Source: Streptomyces lichenis (GTDB lineage: Bacteria > Actinomycetota > Actinomycetes > Streptomycetales > Streptomycetaceae). Taken from it: a DNA stretch of 64,000 nucleotides. The stretch is from NCBI RefSeq assembly GCF_023218175.1, contig NZ_JALPTH010000027.1, forward strand, positions 41,946-105,945. The letters are read 5' to 3'. A program made the translations under genes and the position numbers. Below, piece after piece: positions 10,401-17,501 of the stretch (positions within the stretch are counted from its first letter, which is position 1; each line of letters starts with the position of its first letter). The notes beneath the pieces are model-generated. The model had not been told where the DNA came from. It made no database searches and was given only the letters and a program-made list of their open reading frames with translations.

Positions 10401-10994
10401 GGCCTGTACGTCTCCGACCACCCGCTGTTCGGGCTGGAGCACGTGCTGTCCGACAAGGCCGACGCCGGTATCCAGCAGCTCACCGGAGGCGAGCACTCCG
10501 ACGGCGCGGTGGTCACCATCGGCGGCATCATCTCCGGGCTGCAGCGCAAGATGACCAAGCAGGGCAACGCCTGGGCCATCGCCACCGTCGAGGACCTGGC
10601 CGGCTCCATCGAGTGCATGTTCTTCCCCGCCACCTACCAGCTGGTCTCCACCCAGCTCGTCGAGGACACCGTCGTGTTCGTCAAGGGACGGCTGGACAAG
10701 CGGGAGGACGTGCCCCGGCTGGTCGCCATGGAGCTGATGGTCCCCGACCTGTCCTCGGCCGGGACCAACGCGCCGGTGGTGCTCACCATCCCCACCGTGA
10801 AGGTCACCCCGCCGATGATCAGCCGCCTCGGCGAGATCCTCACCCACCACCGGGGCAACACCGAGGTGCGGATCAAGCTCCAGGGCCCCCGCTCCACCAC
10901 GGTGCTCCGGCTCGACCGGCACCGGGTCCAGCCGGACCCGGCCCTCTTCGGCGACCTGAAGGTGCTGCTCGGCCCGTCCTGCCTGGCCGGCTGA
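7452..10994 (+). CDS. dnaE: DNA polymerase III alpha subunit
   Basis: At 1180 residues this is the length of the essential actinobacterial DnaE1 replicase. The N-terminal PHP domain is clear (HLHVHTQYSLLDGA, NDSHYTYAHEA). The palm has GPGRGSAAGS and the catalytic Asp cluster PDVDIDFDERRR. The finger segment FVLFQEGARKKGY, a helix-hairpin-helix region and a C-terminal OB-fold with LSTQLV-like segments follow. No intein interrupts it. The start is GTG at 7452. A TAGAGT -10-like hexamer at 7404-7409 may belong to its promoter. A strong convergent terminator follows. Confidence 0.98.
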   Translation: MSKPPFTHLHVHTQYSLLDGAARLKDMFNACNEMGMTHIAMSDHGNLHGAYDFFHTAKKAGVTPIIGIEAYVAPESRRNKRKIQWGQPHQKRDDVSGSGGYTHKTIWAANATGLHNIFRLSSDAYKEGWLQKWPRMDKETISQWSEGLIASTGCPSGELQTRLRLGQFDEALKSASEYQDIFGKDRYFLELMDHGIEIERRVRDGLLEIGKKLGIPPLVTNDSHYTYAHEATAHDALLCIQTGKNLSDPDRFKFDGTGYYLKSTDEMYAIDSSDAWQQGCANTLLVAEQIDTEGMFVERNLMPRFDIPEGYTEVSWFREETMRGMERRYEGNIPEDRLRQVEYEMDTIISMGFPGYFLVVADFIMWAKNQGIAVGPGRGSAAGSIVAYALGITDLDPLTHGLIFERFLNPERISMPDVDIDFDERRRVEVIRYVTEKYGADKVAMIGTYGTIKAKNAIKDSARVLGYPYAMGDRITKAMPADVLGKGIPLSGILDSSHPRYSEAGEVRGMYENEPDVKKVIDTARGVEGLVRQMGVHAAGVIMSSETITDHVPVWVRHTDGVTITQWDYPSCESLGLLKMDFLGLRNLTIMDDAVKMVKANKGVDIDLLSLPLDDPKTFELLQRGDTLGVFQFDGGPMRSLLRLMKPDNFEDISAVSALYRPGPMGMNSHTNYALRKNGQQDITPIHPALEEPLKEVLDVTYGLIVYQEQVQKAAQIIAGYSLGEADILRRVMGKKKPEELAKNFVLFQEGARKKGYTDEAIQALWDVLVPFAGYAFNKAHSAAYGLVSYWTAYLKANYPAEYMAGLLTSVKDDKDKSAVYLNECRRMGIKVLPPDVNESESNFAAQGDDMILFGLTAVRNVGTNVVESIIRCRKAKGKYATFPDFLDKVEVVVCNKRTIESLIKAGGFDTMGHTRKSLVAHHEGMIDNVVAVKRKEAEGQFDLFGGMGEAAAGDEPGFGLDIEFSDVEWDKTYLLAQEREMLGLYVSDHPLFGLEHVLSDKADAGIQQLTGGEHSDGAVVTIGGIISGLQRKMTKQGNAWAIATVEDLAGSIECMFFPATYQLVSTQLVEDTVVFVKGRLDKREDVPRLVAMELMVPDLSSAGTNAPVVLTIPTVKVTPPMISRLGEILTHHRGNTEVRIKLQGPRSTTVLRLDRHRVQPDPALFGDLKVLLGPSCLAG

Positions 10995-11018
10995 GCCCTG
11001 CCGGACCCGGTCGTACGC

Positions 11019-11056
11019 GGAAGGGGCGCGCCCGTCGTCACGGGAGCGCCCCTTCC
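11019..11056. terminator. Bidirectional terminator between dnaE and the 57-aa gene
   Basis: An 11-bp perfect stem (11019-11029 with 11046-11056) has a further 5-bp inner stem (11031-11035 with 11040-11044). It lies 25 bases past the dnaE stop and 28 bases past the stop of the convergent small gene, so it can serve both. Confidence 0.85.
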
Positions 11057-11084
11057 GGCGTCGGCACGGCGGCCGGCTGTGCCG

Positions 11085-11258
11085 TCAGTTGTGACCGAAG
11101 CGCTTCTGCCGGCCCTTGTGGGCCACATCGGTGGACGTCATCTGCGAGACGCGCTGCTCGGCGCGCTCCTCGATGGACGAGGCCTTCGCGGCCTGCTGCC
11201 CGCGCTCGGCCGGCGAGGACGTGGACTTGCCGCGGTTCTGCTTCCTGTCCTTGGCCAT
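11085..11258 (-). CDS. Small hydrophilic protein, 57 aa, function unknown
   Basis: This is a short gene with an ATG at 11258. A full AGGAGG lies at 11266-11271, 7 bases upstream, an excellent ribosome site. The product is very polar (many Lys, Arg, Gln, Glu, Ser), starts MAKDRKQNRGKST and ends KGRQKRFGHN. It has no Cys, membrane segment or signal, and is likely disordered or helical. Its stop at 11085 is followed by the shared terminator with dnaE. I do not recognise the family. The strong ribosome site, Streptomyces-like codon third positions and terminator support a real gene. Confidence 0.75.
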   Translation of the reverse strand: MAKDRKQNRGKSTSSPAERGQQAAKASSIEERAEQRVSQMTSTDVAHKGRQKRFGHN

Positions 11259-11537
11259 GGTGGTGCCTCCTGGGGGACTGCGGGGTCCGGGACGCCCTCA
11301 GCCTCACATACGCCTAATTACGCCGCATATTGGATCATTGCGGACAGTGAGCGGAGGCATGGCGAGGGTGCGCCGCGCCCCGGTGAGGGGCGCCCCCGCA
11401 GCGCCTTCCGGGACCTTTCCGACGATCCGCCACGCCGATGATCCAGTTCCGGCCGTCAACCCCCGGCCAGTCGGGCAGACTCGAAGGAAACCCGAAGCAA
11501 CTCCCGATCCCGAGGTTCCCGAAAGAGGGTGGAACAC

Positions 11538-12830
11538 GTGGACCGCTGCGTCGTTCTGGTGGACGCCGGCTATCTGCTGGGCGCCGCCGCCAGCCTTCTC
11601 GCCGGGGAACCGGCCCGCTCCCGGATCACCGTCGACCACGCCGCCCTCATCCGCGGCCTGCGCGAACGCGCCGAGATCGACACCCAGCAACCCCTGCTGC
11701 GGATCTACTGGTTCGACGGCGCCCCCGACCGCGTACCGCAGCCCGAACACCGGCGGCTGCGGGTCATGCCCCGGGTCACCGTCCGCCTCGGCGCCCTGAC
11801 CCGCAGCGACGGGCGCTGGGCGCAGAAGGGCGTCGACGCGGCGATGCACGCCGAACTCACCGAACTCGCCCGCAACCGCGCCTGCTCCGACATCGTGCTG
11901 GTCACCGGCGACGGCGACCTGCTGCCCGGGCTGATGTCCGCCAAGGAACACGGCGTCGCCGTCCACCTGTGGGCCGTGCAGGCCGCCGACGGCGACTACA
12001 ACCAGTCCGAGGACCTGGTCGCCGAGGCCGACGAGCGCCGCGTCCTCGACCGGGCCTGGATCACCAGAGCCGTACGCGCCAAGGACCTCACCGGGGTCTG
12101 CGCCCCCGCCCCCGCCCCGCGCCCCGAGATCGCCGCCATCCTCTCCGCGCCGCTGCCCGAGTCGGCGCTCGCCTCCTCCGCCTCCGCGGAACGGGCCTCC
12201 GCCGAGCGTGCCGCCGCCGAACGGGCCGCCACCGCCACCCCCGACCAGGGCGCCCCCGCCCCCGCCGCGCCCGTCAACGGCAGCGCCCGCCCCGCCACCC
12301 CCGTACCACCGGGCGCGAGCGTCAAGGGCGTGCCCACCCCCAAGGACCTGGCCGCCCTCCGCGCCGGCCAGCACCACCCCGGCCCCGCCGCCCCGCACCC
12401 CGCGAGCGCCACCCTGCGCTGGTCCTCCGACCGGGGCTGGATCGACCGCCCGGGCGGCCCGGGCAGCGAACCGCCCGAGACCGCCTCACTGCCCACCCTC
12501 GCCCAGCTCACCAGCGCCGAACAGCGCTGGGCCGACCGCGAGGAGGACATCACCACCGTCGGCGGCGACCCCTTCGAGGTCGGCCAGGTCTTCGCCCGCC
12601 GCTGGCTGGACCGGCTCCCCGACACCGCCCACGTCCAGACCCTCTCCGCCATGTACCCGCGCATCCCGCACCGGGTCGACGGCGAACTCCTCCGCTACGC
12701 CGCCCGCTTCGGACTGCTCGCCCACAAGGACGACCAGATCGACGAACACGACCGGTACGCCATCCGGGCCGGGTTCTGGCGCGAGATCGATGTCCGCACC
12801 GCCGCCGGGCACACCGCGGCGGGGGAGTAG
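11538..12830 (+). CDS. NYN-domain (PIN-like) putative RNase with conserved C-terminal domain
   Basis: The protein has about 430 residues. The N-terminal ~170 residues are a NYN/PIN-like nuclease domain: VVLVDAGYLLGA carries the first acidic residue, KGVDAAMHAEL the middle one, and VLVTGDGDLLPG the last. An Ala/Pro-rich linker of about 110 residues separates this from a second conserved globular part (from DREEDITTVGGDPFEVGQ to the end), which I cannot name. NYN proteins are thought to cut RNA. I favour GTG 11538 because GAGGG lies about 8 bases before it; GTG 11529 is possible and adds three residues. A strong hairpin follows. Confidence 0.85.
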   Translation: MDRCVVLVDAGYLLGAAASLLAGEPARSRITVDHAALIRGLRERAEIDTQQPLLRIYWFDGAPDRVPQPEHRRLRVMPRVTVRLGALTRSDGRWAQKGVDAAMHAELTELARNRACSDIVLVTGDGDLLPGLMSAKEHGVAVHLWAVQAADGDYNQSEDLVAEADERRVLDRAWITRAVRAKDLTGVCAPAPAPRPEIAAILSAPLPESALASSASAERASAERAAAERAATATPDQGAPAPAAPVNGSARPATPVPPGASVKGVPTPKDLAALRAGQHHPGPAAPHPASATLRWSSDRGWIDRPGGPGSEPPETASLPTLAQLTSAEQRWADREEDITTVGGDPFEVGQVFARRWLDRLPDTAHVQTLSAMYPRIPHRVDGELLRYAARFGLLAHKDDQIDEHDRYAIRAGFWREIDVRTAAGHTAAGE

Positions 12831-12865
12831 CCGACCTGGCCGGCCGCCGCCCGTCTCCCCTCTCG

Positions 12866-12898
12866 CCCCGCGCCCGGGGCACGCCCCCGGGCGCGGGG
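12866..12898 (+). terminator. Hairpin terminator after the NYN gene
   Basis: A perfect 14-bp GC-rich inverted repeat (12866-12879 with 12885-12898) with a 5-base loop starts 35 bases past the NYN gene stop and ends 31 bases before the ABC ATPase start. Confidence 0.85.
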
Positions 12899-12929
12899 TG
12901 GCCCATCGGACCCCTTAGGCTCATCCCTC

Positions 12930-13910
12930 GTGAGTACGGTGTGCGTGGTGCGGGACCTGGTCAAGACGTACCCCGCCGCGCGCGGTCGGCGGGGCGCCCC
13001 CGCGGCCCCCGAGGTGCGCGCCACCGACGGCGTCTGCCTGGAGGTACGGGGCGGTGAGATCTTCGGACTGCTCGGTCCCAACGGCGCCGGCAAGTCCACC
13101 CTGGTCCGCCAGCTCACCGGGCTGATGCGCCCCGACTCCGGCTCCGTCGAGATCCTCGGCCACGACCTGGTGCGCCACCCCGAGCGGGCCGCCCGGCTGG
13201 TCGGCTACCTCGGCCAGGAGTCCACCGCGCTGGACGAACTGACCGTCGCCCTCGCCGCCGAGACCACCGGCCGGCTGCGCGGGCTGACCGCCCGCGAGGC
13301 CCGTGCCGGGCGGGACGCCGTCCTGGACGAACTGGGCCTCGCCGAGCTCGCCGGACGGCCCCTGAAGAAGCTCTCCGGCGGCCAGCGGCGGCTCGCCTGC
13401 TTCGCCGCCGCACTGGTCGGCGAACGCCCGGTGCTCGTCCTGGACGAGCCGACCACCGGAATGGACCCGGTCGCCCGCCGCGCCGTCTGGGCCGCCGTCG
13501 ACCGCCGCCGCGCCGAGCACGGCGCCACCGTGCTGCTGGTCACCCACAACGTCATCGAGGCCGAGACGGTCCTCGACCGGGTCGCCGTGCTGGAACGCGG
13601 CCGGGTCATCGCCTGCGACACGCCCTCCGGGCTGAAGGAGCGGGTGGCCGGCGAGGTCCGGGTGGAGCTCGTGTGGCGCGAGCGCGCCCCGCTGGACGTC
13701 CCCGAGGTCGCCGCGCTGCGCCCCTCGGCCCAGGAGTCCGGCCGCCGCTGGGTCCTGCGGCTCGCCCCCGACGAGGCCCGGGCCGCCGTCGCCGCGGTCA
13801 CCGGCGGCGCCGCCTTCGCCGCCCTGGACGACTTCACCCTGGCGGTGCCCAGCCTGGAGGACGTCTACCTGGCCCTCGGCGGCCGGACGAAGGGCCTGGT
13901 CAAGACGTGA
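12930..13910 (+). CDS. ABC exporter ATP-binding protein (drug-resistance type)
   Basis: This 326-residue ATPase is of the daunorubicin-exporter (DrrA-like) class. Walker A is GPNGAGKST, the Q-loop lies in GYLGQESTALDELTV, the signature is LSGGQ, Walker B is VLVLDEPTTGMDP, and the switch His is in LLVTHNVIEAE. The long C-terminal extension after residue 220 is typical of DrrA/CcmA-type exporters. It pairs with the permease 448 bases downstream to make a two-gene exporter; the substrate is unknown. The start is GTG at 12930, directly downstream of the hairpin, so translation probably depends on its own promoter. Confidence 0.92.
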   Translation: MSTVCVVRDLVKTYPAARGRRGAPAAPEVRATDGVCLEVRGGEIFGLLGPNGAGKSTLVRQLTGLMRPDSGSVEILGHDLVRHPERAARLVGYLGQESTALDELTVALAAETTGRLRGLTAREARAGRDAVLDELGLAELAGRPLKKLSGGQRRLACFAAALVGERPVLVLDEPTTGMDPVARRAVWAAVDRRRAEHGATVLLVTHNVIEAETVLDRVAVLERGRVIACDTPSGLKERVAGEVRVELVWRERAPLDVPEVAALRPSAQESGRRWVLRLAPDEARAAVAAVTGGAAFAALDDFTLAVPSLEDVYLALGGRTKGLVKT

Positions 13911-14358
13911 GGCCGGGCACGGGGACGAGGACGGGGACAGCGGCGGGGATGACGGCTGGGCGGGGGAGGGGCCGGGGATCCCGTACCGTGAACCCGGGCC
14001 CCGGGGACGTACGACCAGGACCCCCGGTGGTACTGCCGCGCTCCCCGGTCGTGTTCCGGAGGCGCCCGGAACGTACGCCGGAGACCTCGTACAGACGCCG
14101 GGAGTGCCCGGAACGGGTGACCGAGACCGCGTACGCGTGCCGGGAGCGCCCGATGCGGGTGCCGGTGGCCTCGGACGCGTTGCAGGTGCGGCCGGACCGG
14201 ACGCCGGTGGCCTCGGACGGATTGCGGGGGCGCCCGGGCCGTCTGGCGGGGGCCTCGGACCGTACGCGAGCGCCATGGACGTATCCGCCGGGGACCCCGG
14301 CCGGTACGCCGGTGGCCAGGAGAGAGCGCGGGAAGCGCGGGAACAGGAGCGACACCAC
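13911..14358. other. 448-bp spacer inside the ABC exporter operon
   Basis: The distance between ATPase and permease is unusually long for such pairs. The stretch stays open in several frames because most of it is a 42-bp tandem repeat (14063-14272). None of those frames has a credible start with a ribosome site. The repeat-derived peptides are Gly/Arg-rich and unlike permease N-termini, so I treat it as non-coding. Confidence 0.55.
14063..14272. repeat. Five tandem 42-bp imperfect repeats
   Basis: Five units in exact 42-bp register begin at 14063, 14105, 14147, 14189 and 14231. Each starts with a form of CGCCCGGA and carries GGTGGCCTCGGAC or a decayed version in mid-unit. The 42 bases before 14063 look like a sixth, heavily decayed unit. 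The period is a multiple of three, so several frames stay open across it. Confidence 0.85.
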
Positions 14359-15195
14359 GTGAGCACCGTGTCCGCCAAGGCCCTGCCGTCCACGGTGGTG
14401 CGCGGGACGCGCGCCGGGGCAGGGGACGACCGGCCGGGCGCGGCAGACCTCGCCCCCCGGGCGCGGCTGCTGCCCGCGCTCGCCGCGGTGTACCGGGCGC
14501 AGCTGTCCCGGGCCCGGGTGGCCCGGATCCCGCTGCTGTTCGTCGCCACCTTCCAGTCCGTCGGGATCATGGTCCTGATGCGCGGCGTGGTGGACGGCGG
14601 AACCGAGGCGCGGGCCGTGGTCGCCGGCTCCTCGGTGCTGGTCGTGGCGTTCGTCGCGCTCAACCTGCTGGCCCAGTACTTCGGGCAGCTGCGGGCGAGC
14701 GGCGGGCTCGACCACTACGCCACCCTGCCGGTGCCGCCCGCCGCGGTGGTGCTCGGCGCGGCCGGCGCGTACGCCTCCTTCACGGTGCCCGGCACGGTGG
14801 TGACGGCCGTCACCGGTTCGGTGCTGTTCGGGCTGCCGCTCACCCATCTGTGGGTGCTGGCCGCGGTGGTGCCGCTCTCCGGGGCGGCGCTGGCCGGTCT
14901 GGGCGCGGCGCTCGGACTGCTGGCACCCCGCCAGGAGCTGGCCACCCTGCTGGGCCAGCTGGGCATGTCGGCGGCGCTGCTGCTCGGGGTGCTCCCCGCC
15001 GAGCGGATGCCGGAGGCGCTCGGCTGGGCGCGTGACCTGCTGCCCTCCACGTACGGGGTGGAGGCCCTGGCCCGTACCTTCGACGCCCGGCCGGACTGGG
15101 CGGTGGTCGGGCTGGACCTGGCGGTCTGCGCCGGGGTCGGTGTGGTGTCGCTGGCCCTGGCCACCTGGGCCTACCGCCGGGCCGCGGTGCGCTGA
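14359..15195 (+). CDS. ABC exporter permease
   Basis: This 278-residue membrane protein has six predicted helices, typical of ABC-2 type permeases (from IPLLFVATFQSVGIMVLMRG to the last helix ending in TWAYRRAAVR). I chose GTG 14359 because AGGAG lies 9 bases before it. The open frame continues upstream to 14104 only through the 42-bp repeat, which would give an implausible Gly-rich extension. It should partner the ATPase at 12930-13910. Nothing in the sequence shows the substrate. Confidence 0.85.
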   Translation: MSTVSAKALPSTVVRGTRAGAGDDRPGAADLAPRARLLPALAAVYRAQLSRARVARIPLLFVATFQSVGIMVLMRGVVDGGTEARAVVAGSSVLVVAFVALNLLAQYFGQLRASGGLDHYATLPVPPAAVVLGAAGAYASFTVPGTVVTAVTGSVLFGLPLTHLWVLAAVVPLSGAALAGLGAALGLLAPRQELATLLGQLGMSAALLLGVLPAERMPEALGWARDLLPSTYGVEALARTFDARPDWAVVGLDLAVCAGVGVVSLALATWAYRRAAVR

Positions 15196-15252
15196 CCCCC
15201 GCCATGGCGGACCGGTGAGGCGTGCGCCGGGGGTGCCTGGCACGATGGCAGG

Positions 15253-16017
15253 GTGACCGCACCGCTGACCCCGCCCCACCAGCCGCCCCACGGGTCGTCC
15301 GACGGCCCCGCCCCCTCGCCGGCCGGCGGTGCCGACTGGCCGCCGCCCTATCCCTCGGCGGCCTACCGGGACGGTGCCGGGCGGGACGAGAAGGCCGACC
15401 TGGCGGGCGAGGTGCGGCAGGGCGTCCTGGTGGCGTTCGCGGTGACCGCGCTGGGAGTGCTGCTGGGGCTGCTGTGGCTCTGGCTGGCGCCGCGCGTGCC
15501 GCTGATCTCGGACGGCAAGGCCGTCTTCCTGCGGGACACCGAGGGCGAGGGCGCGATCGGCGCCGACGCGGTGTTCGCGCTGCTGGGGCTCGGCCTCGGG
15601 GCGCTGAGCGCGGCGGGCGTCTTCTGGTACCAGCGGCGCGGCGGCATCCCGGTGGTGGCGGGCCTCGCCCTCGGCGGGCTGCTCGGCTCGCTGCTCGGCT
15701 GGGGCATCGGCACCCTGCTCGGCCCCACCCACGATGTGGCGGGACACGCCCGGGAGCTGGGGGCGGGCGTGGCGTTCGACGCCCCCTTGGAGCTGAAGGC
15801 GTACGGGGCGATCCTGGCCTGGCCGATCGCGGCGATGCTCGTCCATCTGGCGCTCACCGCCCTGTTCGGCCCCCGCGATCCCGAACCGGACGACTGGGCC
15901 GGCCTCCCGGCCCCGGCGCCCGGAGCGACCTCCCCGGCGCCGGGGCAGGATCCCCCGGCCTCGGGCACGAGCGGGCCCACCGGCCTCCGGGACGCCTCGG
16001 ACGACCGCGGTCACTGA
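15253..16017 (+). CDS. Uncharacterised four-helix membrane protein
   Basis: The protein has 254 residues. The Pro-rich N-terminus (about 45 residues) is followed by four membrane segments: GVLVAFAVTALGVLLGLLWLW, ADAVFALLGLGLGALSAAGV, VVAGLALGGLLGSLLGWGIG and AILAWPIAAMLVHLALTALF. A Pro/Ser/Gly-rich tail follows. An extracytoplasmic loop of about 40 residues lies after the first helix. It resembles conserved DUF2567-type proteins of actinobacteria, but I am not certain. It lies 57 bases downstream of the exporter permease and may be in the same transcript. Its role is unknown. Confidence 0.7.
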   Translation: MTAPLTPPHQPPHGSSDGPAPSPAGGADWPPPYPSAAYRDGAGRDEKADLAGEVRQGVLVAFAVTALGVLLGLLWLWLAPRVPLISDGKAVFLRDTEGEGAIGADAVFALLGLGLGALSAAGVFWYQRRGGIPVVAGLALGGLLGSLLGWGIGTLLGPTHDVAGHARELGAGVAFDAPLELKAYGAILAWPIAAMLVHLALTALFGPRDPEPDDWAGLPAPAPGATSPAPGQDPPASGTSGPTGLRDASDDRGH

Positions 16018-16131
16018 CCTCGGCGCGATGCTGCCCGGCGGGCATCACGGTCCGGCAGGGACGTCGTCCCGCGGGTGCCCACCACGGCCGACGGGGCGTG
16101 GACGGCGATTGCGCGGCCCCGCGGCCGGGTC

Positions 16132-16167
16132 CGCCCCCGGGTCCGCCCCCCGGTGCGGCCGGGGGCG
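16132..16167 (-). terminator. Hairpin terminator after ybaK
   Basis: A 9-bp stem (16132-16140 with 16159-16167) has a nested 4-bp CCGC/GCGG stem in its loop. It abuts the stop codon of the minus-strand YbaK gene. The convergent membrane gene ends 115 bases away, so it may serve both. Confidence 0.6.
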
Positions 16168-16168
16168 T

Positions 16169-16669
16169 TCAGGCGCGGCCGATGGGGGCGAGGACCGCTG
16201 CGGTGAGGGCGGCCAGGTCGGTGGGGGCGAGTTCGACCTCCAGTCCGCGGCGGCCGGCGGAGACGCAGATGGTGGCGTGGCCGGACGCCGAGGCGTCCAG
16301 CACCGTGGGCAGCCGCTTGCGCTGGCCGAGCGGGGAGATGCCGCCGAGGACGTAGCCGGTGGTGCGTTCGGCGGCGGCCGGGTCGGCCATGGCGGCCTTC
16401 TTGCCGCCGACCGCGGTGGCGAGCGCCTTCAGGTCGAGCCGGCAGGCGACCGGGACGACCGCGACGGTCAGTGCCCCGTCGACCTCGGCGACCAGGGTCT
16501 TGAACACCCGGTCGGGTGAGACGCCGAGCGCCTCGGCGGCCTCCTCGCCGTAGGACTCGGCGGCCGGGTCGTGGTCGTAGGCGTGCACGGTGAAGGCGGT
16601 GCCGGCGGCGGTCAGGGCGACCGTCGCCGGGGTGCCGCCGGCCGTCTGCTTCTTGGGCTTCTTGGCCAC
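16169..16669 (-). CDS. ybaK: YbaK-type Cys-tRNA(Pro)/aminoacyl-tRNA deacylase
   Basis: The protein has 166 residues, the usual size for YbaK/EbsC. It has the conserved Lys in DRVFKTLVAEVDG, LDLKALATAVGGKKAAMAD, and the GYVLGGISPLGQRKRLPTVL segment. These proteins hydrolyse mischarged Cys-tRNA(Pro) in the cytoplasm. The start is GTG at 16669, reading VAKKPKK; GGAGA lies about 11 bases before it. It is downstream of the LON-domain gene on the same strand, 86 bases away. Confidence 0.92.
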   Translation of the reverse strand: MAKKPKKQTAGGTPATVALTAAGTAFTVHAYDHDPAAESYGEEAAEALGVSPDRVFKTLVAEVDGALTVAVVPVACRLDLKALATAVGGKKAAMADPAAAERTTGYVLGGISPLGQRKRLPTVLDASASGHATICVSAGRRGLEVELAPTDLAALTAAVLAPIGRA

Positions 16670-16755
16670 GGACGTCTCGTCTCCGGCGCGGTCAGAGGGG
16701 TGGATGGGGCGGGGGTGGGGCCGGTGGGCCCCCTGAGGCAGAAGGGGCCGGTGGG

Positions 16756-17496
16756 TCAGTTGGGGCTGGTGGGGGTGCGGGTGAGTTCGACGGCGGGGAG
16801 GGAGGGGAGGTGGCGCAGGACCGCGGTCTCGGCGCGCAGCAGGTGCAGTTCCTCGCGCAGCCGGGTCGCGGTGTCCGGGGCCTGGAGCAGCCGCTGCTTG
16901 GCGCTGGTGTCCAGGACGGCGGCCGCGGCCACCAGGTAGGAGACGACGGAGGGTTCGTCGGGCAGTTCCTGGGAGGAGGCGACGGTGCGCTCCCGGGCCC
17001 CGGCCAGCCGCTGCTGGTAGGAGCGGAACGCGCGCAGGACGCCTTCGGCGAGCGGTTCGGCGCCGTCGCCGGGTTCCTCCTCCAGTTCCTCCAGTTCGGC
17101 GGTGAGGAACGGGCCGCTCGCCTCCACGGAGAGCAGTTTGACCCGGGTGGTGCCGGTGGCCAGCACCTCGAAGGTGCCGTCCGGCTGCTCCCGGATGGTG
17201 GCCGCGTCGGCGACGCAGCCGACCCGGTGGAAGGCCTGGATGGGGTCGGGGCCGAAGCCGGCGGCGGGGCCCTTCTCCGGTACGGAGGTCGGGTCGGGCA
17301 TGCCGGGCGCGGTGGGTGCGACCTCGCGGCCGTCGCGGATCGCCACCACGGCGAACCGGCGGGGCTCCGACTCGTCGGTCTTCAGCAGCTCGCGCATCAT
17401 GGCGCGATAACGCTCCTCGAAGACGTTCAGGGGCAGCACGAGGCCGGGGAACAGCACCGCGTTCAGCGGGAAGAGGGGCAGGCGAGCGGTGGTCAC
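16756..17496 (-). CDS. LON peptidase substrate-binding domain protein
   Basis: This 246-residue protein matches the N-terminal substrate-binding domain of Lon protease as a free-standing protein: LPLFPLNAVLFPGLVLPLNVFE at the start, FAVVAIRDG, and the GTFEVLATGTTRVKL segment. The AAA+ and peptidase domains are absent. The role of stand-alone versions is unknown; they may bind substrates for a protease. The start is GTG at 17496. The upstream gene ends at 17502, five bases away, so translation is probably coupled. Confidence 0.9.
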   Translation of the reverse strand: MTTARLPLFPLNAVLFPGLVLPLNVFEERYRAMMRELLKTDESEPRRFAVVAIRDGREVAPTAPGMPDPTSVPEKGPAAGFGPDPIQAFHRVGCVADAATIREQPDGTFEVLATGTTRVKLLSVEASGPFLTAELEELEEEPGDGAEPLAEGVLRAFRSYQQRLAGARERTVASSQELPDEPSVVSYLVAAAAVLDTSAKQRLLQAPDTATRLREELHLLRAETAVLRHLPSLPAVELTRTPTSPN

Positions 17497-17501
17497 AGCG
17501 G

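Noticed and set aside
6888..10922. A 1344-codon open frame on the minus strand
   Set aside because: It is antisense to dnaE and its composition (Val/Gly/Asp/His/Leu-rich, low complexity) is that of a shadow frame in high-GC DNA. dnaE itself is certain.
14104..14358. An 85-residue N-terminal extension of the ABC permease
   Set aside because: It is translated from the 42-bp repeats, is Gly-rich with no family match, and a good ribosome site lies directly before GTG 14359.
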